A stretch of DNA of 64,000 nt from Anaeramoeba flamelloides (taxonomy: Eukaryota > Metamonada > Anaeramoebidae), in the NCBI GenBank assembly GCA_027625915.1, contig JANTQA010000051.1, positions 6,634,501-6,698,500 of the forward strand, in the 5' to 3' direction. The translations under genes and the position numbers were made by a program. Under the pieces are notes generated by a model. It had not been told where the DNA came from and made no database searches. It saw only the letters and a program-made list of their open reading frames with translations. The first letter of the stretch is position 1; every line of letters begins with the position of its first letter. Positions 37,819 to 51,600 of the stretch are shown here, piece by piece.

Positions 37819-40608
37819 ATGACACAACAAAATTTGCAAGGAAGTGTTAATAAGTTGGTTAAAAGTGACTTACCAACAAAATTAATTGACATTGTTAAAA
37901 GAATTACAAAAGAAAGAGATCTAAAATTTGACCAAGAACTAATTAACAACATTAAAGTAACTTTGTCAAGGGTTGAGTATAAAAAAATAACACAAATGAA
38001 ACTACTTGATTCTTTTTTTAATTTGTTACTTTCCAAAATCTTCGAATCGTTTGGGCCTGTTTATTCCTTTTTACCAAGTCATTATTGTTCATTCTTATCA
38101 AATTTAATTTCAAAATATGGAAAACACACAAAGAATATTTTTCAGACACTTCTTCAACAACACTTTGAAAATTTATTTCAGCTGTATCTTTCTTATCAAG
38201 AGAACCAAAAGAAAATTGAAAAAGCAAAAATAAAAGAAATAGAAAATCAAAAATCAAAAATCAAAAATGAATTAAATGAAAATGAAAAAAAAAAACAACA
38301 AGAAGAAAAAGAGGAACAATCTGAAAAAGATCAAAACAAAGAAATAAAATTGCAAAACAAAAAAGCAAATGAAAAAGTTTTGAAATTCATCTTTTTAAAT
38401 AAAGAACACTTGTTAATGATTCAAGGAGAAATTAAATTTTTATCAACAATAATCCAAATCAGAAACATCCGACAAATATTTAGCAAAATGTTCAATCAAG
38501 AAATCTTAGAATTAATTTTGGATCTCTTAGAAATAAACTTTCAAAACGACTTGAGGAATGTCCAAATAAAAAATTCGATTGAAAATAATTTAAAAAGATC
38601 GATTTTCTATTCGACGCAACTATTAGGGCTACTTCTCACGAACGAACTAAAACCGATCTTAAAAAATATCCTAGAAAAGACACCAACAATTTTAGACAAA
38701 TATATACAATATATTTTAACCCTGTTGGAAATTAATTTCACTTCAAGGGATGTCTACCAAAAAATCACTTCAATTTTCACATTATTCCTTCAATTTTTAA
38801 CACCAGATCAATTAAATTTATATAATTGTCTAAATATTGTTTTTTTTTCAATCAATCATAATACGACGAATAATAATAGTAAACTAAAAGAAAATGAAAA
38901 TGAAAATGAAAATGAAAAAGAAAAAGAAAAAGAAAAAAAAATAAAACAAAAAAAGAAGAGAAAAAGACATAATGAAAAAGAAACAGAAAATAAAAATGAA
39001 AATACCATTGGAAATAATTTGAAAGGATGCCAATGGGATTGTTTTGTTCCAACTTCAAAAAAAGAATTAAATATTAACCATCTCTCAGAATTGTTTTCGC
39101 AATATTCTAGAAACATCCAAACCGAAATTTTGTCTTCATTGTCACAAACACTAACAGAAAACATCCTTTTAAATACAAATATTGGTAATACTGGAAAAAA
39201 TAATAATACAATAACAATTTTCGAAAAATTATTAGAAACTTCTTGTTATTTTTGTGAAACTTTATCGCACGAAACTTCAATTAATGCCACTATCCAGTTT
39301 TTAAGAATCCTTTTAAAAAAATTTACACAATTCAACTTTAATTTCAACAAAAGCAACAATAATATCAATAAAGGGGGAAATAAGAAAAAATATATCGTAA
39401 ATATCAAATTTAAAGATAAAATTTTAAAAAACTACAATTCACGTATTTTAAATATCATATGGAATAACCCAGGAAACATTCATTCCAACACATTTGAATT
39501 AAAACAAGTATTTAGTTTATGGATTAATTTATTTGATTCAAACACTAATCTAAAAACATTGAACATTGTAACGAAAATGGGATGGAATTCAATAAAATCC
39601 ATATTTTTAACTTGCTTATTTAAAGTATTAAATATCAGACAAATATTAAAACATTCTCCAAATTTAATTGAATCTTTGTATAATAACACAACATTTTCAA
39701 TTAAAAATAAAAATCAATTTGATAATCATTTTTTAATTGAATATTTTAAATGCATCGAAAAGGAATTTTCTTTTGAAGATTCTCAAAAATTTTGGTTGAA
39801 TGATTTATTAATTTTTTTAAATTCATTAAATTATGAAAAATATTCAATTGCCATTGAATATATATTACCTTCACTTATTAAAGGCACAAGCTTTGAGTTT
39901 TTTGATACTTTTATTACGTATATTTTAAATAATAAGAATAATTACAAAGATCAGAAGAATAATAATTTTGCTTTATTATTCGTATTGAAAGTAGGAAGAA
40001 AGTATAATGCATCAATTACAAATTCTTATTTAAATTTATTTTTTCAGAATGATAATTATGATAATGATGATGAAAACGACAAAAATATAAAAGATAATGA
40101 TCTTCTTAACTTTGAAAAAGAAAATGTTGATAAAGAAAATGAAAATGCAAAACAAAATAATATATCTGTTAGCAAAATTAAAAAAAAAAAAAAAGTCATT
40201 TTAAATGGAAATTCCATGCTTGAAAAGGCATTCCTACATTTTGATGAAAGGATCAGGATTATTGCATTGGAATTAATTTGTTGTACAATAAAAAGAAAAG
40301 AAAATTTATCAAAATTAGAAATCCTATTATTAAGAAAATATTTAAAATATTCTTTAAAACCAATAAGTAACGAAAATTATAAACTGGTTAGAGAAAATTT
40401 AAATCGGCTTTTTATTAGAATAATTCAAACTTTCAAGAACTTTCAAAATAGTAAAAATAAATTTGAAATCAAAATAATTTATTTATTGAATAACTTTTTA
40501 AAACATTTCTTTAAAATTCTACAGCAATCAATATATCCAGGTTCACCATTTTTGAGACAGCAATTGTCAATTTATTTTATCAATAGACTATTTATTAAAT
40601 TTCCTTTA

Positions 40609-40674
<66 letters not shown>

Positions 40675-43600
40675 CAGTTGATTAATTTAAAAAAATATTG
40701 GAACTTTTCTGAAATTTCAAAAACATTTATCAATTATTTCGTTGAAGGATGGGACCAAAATAGATTATTAGCCTTAAATATTTTATATAATTTGCCATCA
40801 CCAATCCCCGGTTTTGAAACTAAAAACAAATTAAAAACATTATTAAATTGGGGGTTAACATTAGTTAATTCGGTTAGATTCCGCGAAGCAGATTCTGGCG
40901 CTTTAGTAATTAAATTAATTTTTAAAAAATATATACAAGAACTTAATTGGGAAATTAATTTATTTCATTCAGAAATACACAATCTTGGAAAAGAAAGAGA
41001 AATTTCAATCTCAAAAGAAACTAACATTGAAAAAAAGAAGGAAAGGGAAAGGGAAAATATAATTCCCAAAGAGAAAGAAAAAGACGACGACAATAATAAT
41101 AATAATAATGAAAAGGAGAAAGAAACCATGGATCAGAATATTAAGGAAAAAAATGGCTTTTTTGAATATAAAATAAAAATAAAAAATAAATTAAAGAATA
41201 TTGAATTAAAACAAGAATTAGAAATTATTTTTTTTGAACATTTAATTGATATATTAAATTATAGAATTGAAAAAACGCAAACCAAATCATATTATTTTAT
41301 GCATAAAATACCCATCCATGGTATTTTAATGATTTTTAGTAATTTAATTTCTGAAATTAATTTTGTAAAAATAAAAAATAAATTAATCATCAAAAGATGG
41401 GCAAATTTTTATAATAAATTAATTAAATTAAGTAATTTTTTAATTGAAATTTATTTCAAAATTATTGGTACCCACAACAAATCTGGTGAAATGATGAATA
41501 ACGAATATGACCAATTAAATAATAATGATGATAATGATAAAGAATTAATAATAAAATACGATGAAGAAAAAATTGATTTAATTGTTACAAAATGCTCATG
41601 GTTAGCATTAAAAGAATTAACAAAATTATTTTCAATCATTGTATCAAAGAATAAAGAAATTTTTGAAAATGAAAATAATGGGAATGAAAAAGAAAAAAAA
41701 AAAGGGAATGAAAAAGAAAAAGAAAAAGAAAAAGAAAAAGAAAAAGAAAAAGAAAAAGAAAAAGAAAAAGAAAAAGAGGCAGAAAATGAAAATGAAAATG
41801 AAAATTCAAATATAATTCCAATTTCTTCTTTTCAAATTGATCATTTAAAACATTTTGGTGAAATTATTATTAATGTAATTTTGAATACTAGACACAGAGG
41901 AGTACTTGAAAGAGGAAAAGACCATTTACAAATAATTTGTGAAAAATTATTCCAAATAGGCTATTCCACCATTCCAAAAATTTGGTTAAAAGAATTATTT
42001 AAGGAGTTAATTTCATATGACACTTCTGTTCTTCGAAGAAGTGGTGCCTTACCTCCCATTTTTTTAGCCATCTTAAGAGCTGAATGTTTTCAAATTAAAG
42101 GAATTTCTAAATTAAAAAACACCCTATTAAATTTTACAATAGAAAAATTATTGAAAATAATAGATCCTAAATTAAATAATATCAATAATGAAATTAATAA
42201 AAATGATAAAAATAAACAACAACAAGATGTGGTAGTTGTAAAAGAAAATAATAATAATAATAATAATAATAATGTTATTAGTAAAGAAAGTGAAAAAACT
42301 ATTATTAATTCAATTCATGTTATACGTTTAATTTGTGAAGATTCAATTATTTTTAAATTTTTACAATTAAAGTTATATAAGATATTTAAATTATCATTAT
42401 TAAATTATTCATTAAATAATTGGAGTATAAAAAATAGTGCTTCTTTATGTTTAGCCACATTAATAAAAAAAATCATTTTTTCTAAGAATTTGAGCAAAGA
42501 AAAAATAAATGGAAAAAGTTGGTTAGAGGTATATAATGAAATACCCAAATTATTTCAATTTTTATTATTTAATTTAGAAAATTCAGATTCAAATAAAGAT
42601 CAAAAAATATTTCCAATTTTAGTATTTTTTTCTTCGCTTGGGAAAGATAATTTAAAATTTTATTCAAATAACAATAACAATGTAAATAACAATATTAAAA
42701 CTAATGTTGGGAATAATAACAAAATTAAAATTATTCAGGAAATTATTCAAAATATTAGCAAATTTAAATCAAATTCAGATTATGGAATAAGAAAAATAGC
42801 AGCCAGAGCAATTGCGCCTTTAATCAACCCAGAAAATCTTGAACAAAAACTAACAAAATTATTACAAGTTTTAATTGAAATTGATCACAATAATCCAAAG
42901 TTTAATAAAATTCATGGTGTATTATGCCAAATCAATAGTTTAATAAATTTCCATTTAAATGGCAATGAAGATTATAAAAAAAACTATTTAACCATTTCCA
43001 AATTATTTCAAAAGCATTATAATGGATATGAAAAATGGTTGTCACCTCAAATAAAATGCTTACCAATCAGAGTTTTATTTTTGAAAATTATATTTAATAA
43101 TTTTATAAAAATAAAATGTAATGAATTTTTTATTAATAAAATTTACCAAGTAATTAAATTTGAAATAAATGATATAATAGACAACAATTTAAATGATATC
43201 AAGAAATTAATTATTGGAGTTGAAGATTATTATAAAATAATGATTAAATTATTTTTTTTCCAATTAATTAAATTAAATAATAAGAATTTAACAAATGAGC
43301 ATTTGGATAATTTATTAAAATTAATTTCTCATGCAAATTCCAATATCCGTTTATATTCGTTGAAACAATTAGAACATTATTTGCATCTGGAAAAAGGCAA
43401 CAATGAAGACAATAATAAAACATTTTTTTATAATGTAAATTCAGAATACCAAATAAAATTAATAAAATTAATTTTAGTTGAAAAAAAAGCCCATTGTATC
43501 CAAATTTTATTAAAAATCATAAGGCCATTAATTATAATTATCTTTATTACAAAAGAAAATATTATCCAATTTTGGGATAAATTTATTGATTTATATACAA

Positions 43601-44532
43601 ATTATTCCTTTTTTGAAATTAAAAACCAATCTTTAATTTTATTAGGAATTTTATATAAAAATTATTTAAAACTGTTGAATAAAAATAATGATATCAATAA
43701 TATAAACACTATTAATGATAGTGATAAAGATAACAATAACAATCTGATTCTATTTAAACAAAAGAATTTGAATAAATATTTAGATTTAATTAAAATTTCG
43801 GCAACTCAAGATAATCCAGAACAAAAAATTGCTTCAGTAATCTCACTAGGAGAATCTGGATTATTAAATTTATTTGAAATCTTGGAACCAAAGTTGTTAA
43901 TTAATTTTTGGATTATTCTCTTAAAACTTATTAAAGATGAAACCCTCAATGTTCGATATTTCCTAATTAATAAATTAAAAAATATATTGGATTTGGATTT
44001 TGAATTATCCGATATATATGTGTGTGAAAAGGTCTTTGAATTGCTATCCAAACATTATTCTGATAATCAATATTTTGTTGAAAATTTATTGAAATTTATT
44101 TTTAATATGGATTATGATAACCAAACCCAATTAATGATCAAAAAAAAAATAATTTTAAAACCTGAAAGTGTCTTTATGAGAGGAATTACCAATATATATT
44201 CTGAAGAAATATTATTTATTCAAAACATTAGTAAGATTTTCAAAAATAACTCTTTATCCATTCCAAATCATTGGTTAATTTTTATTAAGGAGAAATTGAA
44301 CTTTTTATTAAACTCTTTAAAAATGGAGAATAATGTAACAAATATCAATTCGTTATGGTTAGGTATTGATAGTTTTATCCCCCGATATTTTTCTTTTTAT
44401 TATAAATTTTTATTAGTGGCAATAAACTTAAATTTAATAAACAATAAAATACAACTCAAAAAAGAAATTCATCCTCTACTATTAAAAATAATTGAAAAGC
44501 ATAATAACAAATTTATTCAAAAAAAAAAATAA
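37819..44532 (+). CDS. THADA/Trm732-family HEAT-repeat protein, 2237 aa
   Basis: A single 6.7 kb exon. The first in-frame ATG is 37819-37821 (MTQQNLQGSVNKLV). The protein is an alpha-helical HEAT/ARM-type solenoid. Residues of about 1255-1415 carry the family's conserved block (DUF2428 type): KCSWLALKELTKL, NTRHRGVLERGKDHLQIICE, IPKIWLKELFKELI and VLRRSGALPPIFLAILRAEC. Further family-like pieces downstream are DYGIRKIAARAIAPLI and KIHGVLCQINSLINF. Trm732/THADA partners the Trm7/FTSJ1 methyltransferase for 2'-O-methylation of tRNA position 32, acting as a scaffold. No methyltransferase motif is expected here, and none is seen. Several low-complexity inserts interrupt the solenoid: EK/NE repeats near 38890 and 41700-41800, and poly-Asn at 40611-40674. 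They probably loop out. The family call is based on motif recognition. Confidence 0.82.
40611..40674 (+). repeat. Poly-Asn (AAT)n run inside the THADA-like gene
   Basis: A run of about 21 AAT codons encodes an uninterrupted Asn stretch between two solenoid helices. Because every codon is AAT, it is a pure trinucleotide microsatellite and likely varies in length between strains. Confidence 0.95.
41710..41778 (+). repeat. Glu-Lys hexanucleotide repeat (GAAAAA)n inside the THADA-like gene
   Basis: About eleven tandem GAAAAA units encode alternating Glu-Lys, followed by GAAAAT (Glu-Asn) units. The stretch probably forms a charged single alpha-helix or disordered loop just before the conserved DUF2428-type block. 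Similar short runs occur at 38890-38935 in this gene and in the neighbouring deubiquitinase. Confidence 0.9.
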
Positions 44533-44729
44533 TTAGATTGATTTTTTTCTTTAAATGATTAGCTCGAAAAAAAAAAAAAAAAATGATGATTTAAAATAAA
44601 TTTAAAAGCCTTTATGGTACTTTATAGATTTAACTAACAACCAAGATTATTTATCAAGAGAATATAACATTTCAACAAATATTAATATTTCTGTCTGTAT
44701 GAATGGACATCTCTACTTACTTGCTTACA

Positions 44730-45355
44730 TATATAAATTTATTTATATCAAAATATTTTTCAAAAATATTGAAACACTTTATAATGCTAATGGAAGATGT
44801 TTTTGGGTTTATCCATATTCTTATCAAAATAAAATTTTATTAAATTTTTAGATCAGAATCATTTTTTCTAATTTTTCAAATTTTTGTTTTTCTTTTTCAA
44901 ATTTTAATTTTTCTTTACTTTAATTTTTATTTTTTTTGAAAAATTTTTGTTTTTCTTTTTTTCTTTCTTTTTTTTGATAATTTTTTTTTTTAAGATAAGA
45001 AAAAAAAAAAAAAAGAGATCTTCAAAAAGACAAAAATATTTAGAAAATTAAGACGTCTGTAATGTCTTTTAAAATGAATTTAATTTTATACGAAAAAAAT
45101 CTTCTTGTTAACTTTTTTTTTGTAATTAAAGTTCAGTAATAAAAAATATGTAGTGCTCTTTTTAAAAATTATGGTTCACTTTTTTTTAGTTTTATTGTTT
45201 GTTTTCATTTTTTTTTAAAATATCATATTTTTATATGATTAGAATAATTTAAAAGTCAATTTTTACTTACATTTAATAATTAACAGTTATAGAATACTAA
45301 AGGAAATATTGTTTCCTTCAATTTAAATATTGAGGTGAGTTATAAGTTTTGAAAT
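44730..45355. repeat. Dispersed repeat, copy B (copy A at about 4455-5090)
   Basis: Same order of landmarks and same orientation as copy A: CACTTTATAAT, GATCAGAATCATTTTTTC, the T/C-rich tract, a poly-A run then GATCTTC, TAATGTCTTTT, AAAGTTCAGTAA, CACTTTTTTTTAGTTTT, GAATACTAAAGGA and TGAGGTGAGT. The boundaries are approximate because the flanks are equally A/T-rich. Confidence 0.6.
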
Positions 45356-46699
45356 ACAAAATCATTTCACTCAAAGGTGAGCTCAACTAACAATGAAAAA
45401 TTCAAAAATGTTTTTATAAGTTGCCCAAAAACGTAGATGTTTAAAAATCAGAGAAATAATAAACTTCAGAATAAATTTTTTATTCAGAAAAGAAATACCT
45501 GATCAAACTAAATTTTTTTAAAAAAATAAAAAGATAAAAAAAAATTTGGTCCCTTGCTTTGGAACTAATTCACAAAGTTTTTCTCAATTGTTTGAAAATA
45601 AAAATTATTGAAACTATCATTTTTTATGCATAAATGTCTTTATTTTGCAATAAAAAACAAAGTAACAATTTTCCACAAGGTAATTTAAAGATTTACAACA
45701 GTTATTTTCAAATTTACTTTTTGACAAAAAAAAGAGAGAGAAAGAAAAGAAAAGAGAAATTAAAAAAGAAAAAAAAAATGAATAAGAAAAAAATTATTTA
45801 GAAAATTAAAAAGAAAAAGAAAAAAGAAAGAAAGAAAAGTATAAAAACAAATTTTTATTCTTTTAAACTCAGCACTTTATATATGTAGATTATCAAGAAA
45901 AGTTTAAATTAAAAATGAATATATCTTCCGTTCGGTTGATCTATAGTTTTTCAAATATTTTTACCTTTTTATTAAAAAAAATTATGGTTAGCAATCCAAA
46001 AAAATATAACACAAAAGAAAAATGACTACCACCATTCCAATTAACATTTTAATACAAAAAAATTTATAAATTAAGTTTTTTACTTTTTTTTATTATTTTT
46101 TTGCTTTTCACGATTTGTTGATATTTCTAGGTTTCCTGTATACGTATAATTTTTTTTTTCTTTTATTTGTTGGAAGTTGAGTAATCATATTTTTTACATT
46201 TTAAACAAGGTAAAAAACTCAAAATTGGTTTAATTTTTAAGAAAAGTGCTTTTAAAATACCTTATAGTACTATATAGTATTGTAGATTGTCTTGTTTTTT
46301 TTTTTTTTTTTTTTTTTTTAATTTTTAAAAGTAAAAAAAAACAAAACAGTTGTTTTCAAGAATTCAATAGAATAGAGAAAAATCAAATATCCAACCCAAT
46401 TCTTTTAAATTCTGGTAAATTTAACTTTTTTTTTTTAATTTTTTTGAATCGCCTTTCTTGTATAATAATAATAATAATAAATATTATTATTATTCTTTTA
46501 TTAAATTTTATTCTTAATGATTGTGTTCAAAGAAAGGTTTGTCTTTTTTTTCAATTTTTGGAAAAATTTTGTAATATATATATAATGAGTGCCCTTTTAA
46601 TGTGTGAATACAGCCGCCTTTATTTATTTATTTTCTAATAGTAATATTTCAAAAAGAAAAATCATTAAAAATAATTTTTATTTTCTCTCTTATTTTAAA

Positions 46700-47275
46700 A
46701 TACAGTCTTGATAAATAGTGATAAGGTTTTATTGAAATGAGTTGGATAGGGAACTATCTAATCGGTAAAAGAGAGAATTTTGCAGTGACTAAATTTGAGA
46801 CTTAATAATTCAAAGAGTATCTAATAGATATAATCATCAGAAGTATTTAAATAATAATTTAGTTTTCTAAAAAAAAGAAAGAATAAAAAATGAGTAAGTG
46901 GTGAAAAAATGATAAAAGAAAAGAATAAAGAGTGGAAAAAATAAAGAGGTACAAAATAAGTTGTAGTTTAAGAGGTGCCTGAAGTATTCTGGTTAGATGA
47001 ATTTATATATGTGTGTGAGCAATTAAGGGTTATTTAGTCTTAAGCTCCTTTTTTTCCTAATGGTATGTTTAGTCATATTGGTCAGATAGTATTCTATGGT
47101 AATATCATAGATATCTTTTGTGTTAATTTTCCTCAAGAATTCATCTGAATTTCTTTTGACTATGGTATAATAGTTAAAAATTTTGATTTTTTTGAGTTGA
47201 TTCTTCTTGTGACTTCGATTTTTCTCAGATTTTTCACAGTCCCAAATAAAGTGATCAATACACAGTGATAATGTT
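46700..47275 (-). mobile_element. Probable 5'-truncated LINE fragment (C-terminus plus 3' UTR)
   Basis: On the minus strand an open stretch from about 47272 to a TAA at 47025-47023 encodes about 82 residues. It contains CIDHFIWDCEKSEKNRSHKK and TIEYYLTNMTKHTIRKKRS. The C-x3-H-x4-C pattern with 'HFIWDC' resembles the C-terminal motif of non-LTR retrotransposon reverse transcriptases. A 3' UTR-like stretch follows, containing an AATAAA at about 46733. The upstream side ends abruptly in an A/T homopolymer, as expected for a 5'-truncated insertion. The reverse transcriptase core itself is absent, so the call rests on one short motif. Confidence 0.45.
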
Positions 47276-48627
47276 TTTTTTTTTTTTAATAATTTGTTTT
47301 TATCAAAATAAAAATCTAAATTTTATTAGGATATTGTTAAACCCAACCCCGATTCACTATTTTAGTTCAAACAAACACCCATAATCTTTATATGTAAAAT
47401 TGAAAAAAAATAAATTTTATTTAAACTTTATAATTATTTTTTTGTTACTAAAATTAAATTTATTTAAAGATCAGCCAATAAGGGTATTAGTTTGTTTTTT
47501 TTTTTCATGGAAATTTGAAAAAAATATAGAAAAACATTTTATTTTTTTTTCTAAAAAAAGAAACTTCATTTCAATTTTCAATCTTGAAATAATAAAAATC
47601 CTTTTAATCTGTACCAATTGAAAAGCACATCATCAAAATAAAAAAGTTTTAAAACCAAAATCAAAATTAAAATTTTCATTCTAAGAGTTGTGAAAATAAA
47701 TTTCTATTTTTTCTTATTTTCTTCATTCAAAAAAAGATAAAATATAACTACCATTAATCATCAAGCTATAAAAGGTTTTCATTTAGCGGCGTATTTGTAA
47801 TTTTTAAATCTGTTTGTAATAAATAATCTCAAAAAGTAAATCCCATTAATGGAAATGAGTACCAAATCCCCGATTTCTATTCAAGATTTAATTTTGAAAA
47901 AAAAATTTCACTTCAAAAAAAAAAGTAATTAAATACTGTTTTCCTACTTGAATCTTAACTAAATAACTTTTAATGCTTTAGAATTTGAAATTAAAATTGT
48001 TATTTTCCAAAAAATTTATTCCAAAAAAAAAAAAAAAAATACCTTATTATGCTATGAAAAATTGTAGTATTTTAAGACATTTTATTTTTCAAAACAAATA
48101 TATATTGTGTAAATCTCTTATGATCAAAAAGCAGAGTATCTGAAATTTTTTAAACTTGTTAAATCAAATTTCAACAAGGAATCTTCATTCAATTCCAAAT
48201 TAATAGATTTTTAATTATATTTTCACAATAATCAAAAATTGTTTCTGGTTCCTTCTCTTTGAAAATTTTATCTTTATTAGTTTATTGATCAACAATTCCA
48301 ATTTAATTTTTAATAATAACATCAGAGTAAATTGGATTTGTGGTGTCAATTACAGGAAATTTGAAAAAATAAAAAATACTGAAATACGAGAGAAAGACAT
48401 ATTATTTTTTATATTCATGTACTTTCCATTTTTCGATTATTATATAAATATTTAATAGATAATTCTATTCAATGAATAATAAAATAATAATGAAAAAAAA
48501 AAAAAAAAAAATCAAGAAAAATACTAAAAAAAATATAATTCTCAAAATTTTTTATTATTGATAGTTGCCAAAAAAGGTAAAGTGTTTATTTATATTTATA
48601 ATATAATTAAGATATTAATATATTTTC

Positions 48628-48634
<7 letters not shown>

Positions 48635-48665
<31 letters not shown>
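48635..48665. repeat. (TA)n microsatellite
   Basis: About 15 TA units just downstream of the deubiquitinase stop codon. Similar TA runs occur at about 8706-8728, 29568-29593 and 59276-59293. Confidence 0.9.
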
Positions 48666-48668
<3 letters not shown>

Positions 48669-48687
48669 ATTCATAAATATAATTATT

Positions 48688-51600
48688 TTAATTGAAATTA
48701 TCAATTTCAGTCGAAAAATCATTTAAATTAACTTTTTTGATGTGTAAAAGAATTTCTTCAATTATTTGTATATGTCTTTCATAATTGGAATACTCCATTA
48801 AAGAACTTTTTACATTATTGAGACTGTCAATTAAATTAGGCAAGTTTGTAATAATTAAACGATTCCAATTTTCCAATTTTATCAAATTATTAACAATGAT
48901 TAATCCATTTAACAAATTTTCAGAAGCGTTATTTATTGAAAGATAATTTTTAATTAGGGGTAAGCAGACGTCATTTACTAAATTTAAAGATTCTAATAAA
49001 GAAGAGTGAATTGAAAGAATTTTTGACAATTTGATAAAAATGTCTCTAATTATTTCTGTATTAAAATTATAATACGAAGAAGCCACCTTTGTATAGTATC
49101 TGATTGCTTCCTCTTTATATGGGGAATCTAAAATCTGGCTTGGGTATTTATCAAGGCCATAATTAAAGATATCGAACCATTTATTATATTTATTAATTTT
49201 TAATGTATTCGAAGAAACTATATCAAAAAGAACTGAAAAAATTTCTTTGTTTGTTAATTCTCTATTTAATTTAAAGCCCCCTTGGAATAATTCTTGTAGA
49301 AACATTTGGTATTCTTTTGTATCATTTAAATATAACAACCCAGTGTTTAAACTTGAATTAATGATTACTCTTCCTCTAAAGTTTAAAGTAAATGCCCGAT
49401 TTTCTTTACACGTGTATAATACGATCTTATCAAGAGTATCATCATTTATATAAGAAAGTAATAATTTGTTTAACAGTGCTAATATTCTTTTTGTTAATGA
49501 AAGATTATTGATTGCACTTAAGTAAATAATTTCATTTATATAATATACTAATGTATTAATATTATTCCAATTATTGATCATTTTTTTATTATTTTTATTA
49601 TCACTATTTAAATTTTGATTATTATTTTCATTTTCATTAATTTCCTTTTCCTTTTCCTTTTTCGTTTCGTTTTCTGTTTCCTTTTCTGTTTCTTTTTCTG
49701 TTTCCTTTTCTGTTTCGTTTTCCTTTTCTGTTTTCGTTTCTTTCTCTTTCTCTATTTCATTCTCCTGTTCTAATACATTCTGATTTCCAGTTTCAGTTTC
49801 ACTATTGTTTTCAATTAATTTTTTTTCTGTTTCTGTTTTATTAATATTTAATTTTTTTAATTGTAATTTTTCTTCTTCATTTTGGTCAAGATAAATGAAT
49901 TTTTTGAAAATTTCTAAACATTTAATTATTATTTCTGCAGTATCGTTAATGGACAAAGAATTATTTATAGTTATCATTGACATTCCGTTTTCATTTTCAG
50001 AAATAATTTGTTTACAAATTGTGATTAGAAAGTTTGATACTTTTTCATGATAATTATTTTCCCAAAATTGGAAATTTAAATCAAATTTTTGTAATAAATC
50101 TAAAATGCCTAAAGAACTTTTGTCCGTAGTTAAAAAATTATCTAATAAATTTTTTATTAGGATTATTTGATGGTCTTTATCATTTTTTGAAATTAATAAT
50201 AATAATTTATTAAACTCTTGAATACATTTGGGATGATTTTTCGTAAAAGGGTATAAGTTTTTTAGGAATAGATCAATTAAATTAGAATTTATTAATTTGG
50301 TTTTAAAATTTTCATAAAATTGAGAAAGTAATTGTATAATTTTTAAATAATTGAATGTAAAGGTTTCATTATAAAAAATGAATAATTCATCAAAATTGAA
50401 AGTAAATGGAAAATTTAAAAGGATTTTAATTTTTTCTTCAGATTCCGACATTAGTTTTAAAGTGTCATATTTTTGCTCTTCTAAAAATTTCATCCAAAAT
50501 AATAAGGCTTGTCTTAAATTCAAATCACAAACTAATTTATATTGTGTTAATTTTTTAATCAATTTAAAAAAATTATCGAAATGCTTTACAAATAAATCAT
50601 GATATTCCTCAATATTTGATTGCTTTTCAATTAGATAATTTAACAGATCAAAATATTCGGTCAATTTAAAAAAATTTGCGCTTTTAGGTTGTGATGAAAT
50701 ATTCATATTTATAGACATTCCATTTATTGTTACCCTTGGCTGAATATTCTGATACATGTTGGGAATAATTTGGATTAATAATTCTAATAAAAATGAAAAC
50801 CAACTTTTGTTATCATTTTTTTCGATTTCTATTTCAATTTCCTTTCCCTTTTCCTTTTCCTCTTCTGATATATTTTCTTTCGTTCCTTCTTCACCTTTTT
50901 GTATTCCATTCGCATTATTCTTTTGTATTGGTATTTTTTTTCGATCCTTTTTTGTTTTCTCATTATCATCAATTTCAATTTCTTGTTCCTTTTCCTTTCC
51001 CTTTTCAATATCTATATTAGTTTTATCTTCGTTATTGATTAAAGATTTTATCAAATTAGTCGCTTGTACTCTTATCATATCATACTTACTGAGGATGAAA
51101 AAGTCCATGACCCAAATTTGTTTGTGACTTACTAACCAATTAAATACATTAATATTTTCAAAGGATAATTCTTTTAAAAATTGCAAAGTTACTGAACATT
51201 TGTTTTCCATATGTAATATTCTTTTTACCCAACTAATAAATTGGATCATTACTTGGTTGATATTTTTTTCATAAAACGTATCATTTATTTGGAATAGGAT
51301 TCTCATTATTGAAAAATAATTACCTATTTTATTTGAATCTGTCATTTTAATATTTTGAAAAATATTTTTAAAAAGATTTTCGAATAATTTAGGATTTTCC
51401 CAACAAATGTGCAAATATAATTTACCCAAGTATTCTAAATCTAAATCATATTTTATTGATTCATTAAAAAAATTGGATTTAACTAGCATGAATTTATCCA
51501 GGTTACTAAGTTCCAAAAGTGGTATCTTGCCATTTTTTACTTTTTCATTAATAGTTGGTGGTACAGTTGAAGAAATTTGATTATTTTTTAATTCGTTTTG

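Larger units (their letters stand above)
44533..48687. other. Intergenic region between convergent genes, 4.2 kb
   Basis: The THADA-like gene (plus) and the deubiquitinase (minus) converge on this region. It contains copy B of the dispersed repeat (about 44730-45355), a purine-only tract (about 45728-45839), a probable 5'-truncated LINE end (about 46700-47275) and a TA microsatellite (about 48635-48665) next to the deubiquitinase stop. No host gene is supported. Confidence 0.5.

Noticed and set aside
46246-46638. A 130-codon plus-strand frame
   Set aside because: It is built from a poly-T run and (AAT)/(ATT) repeats, with no domain and no support.
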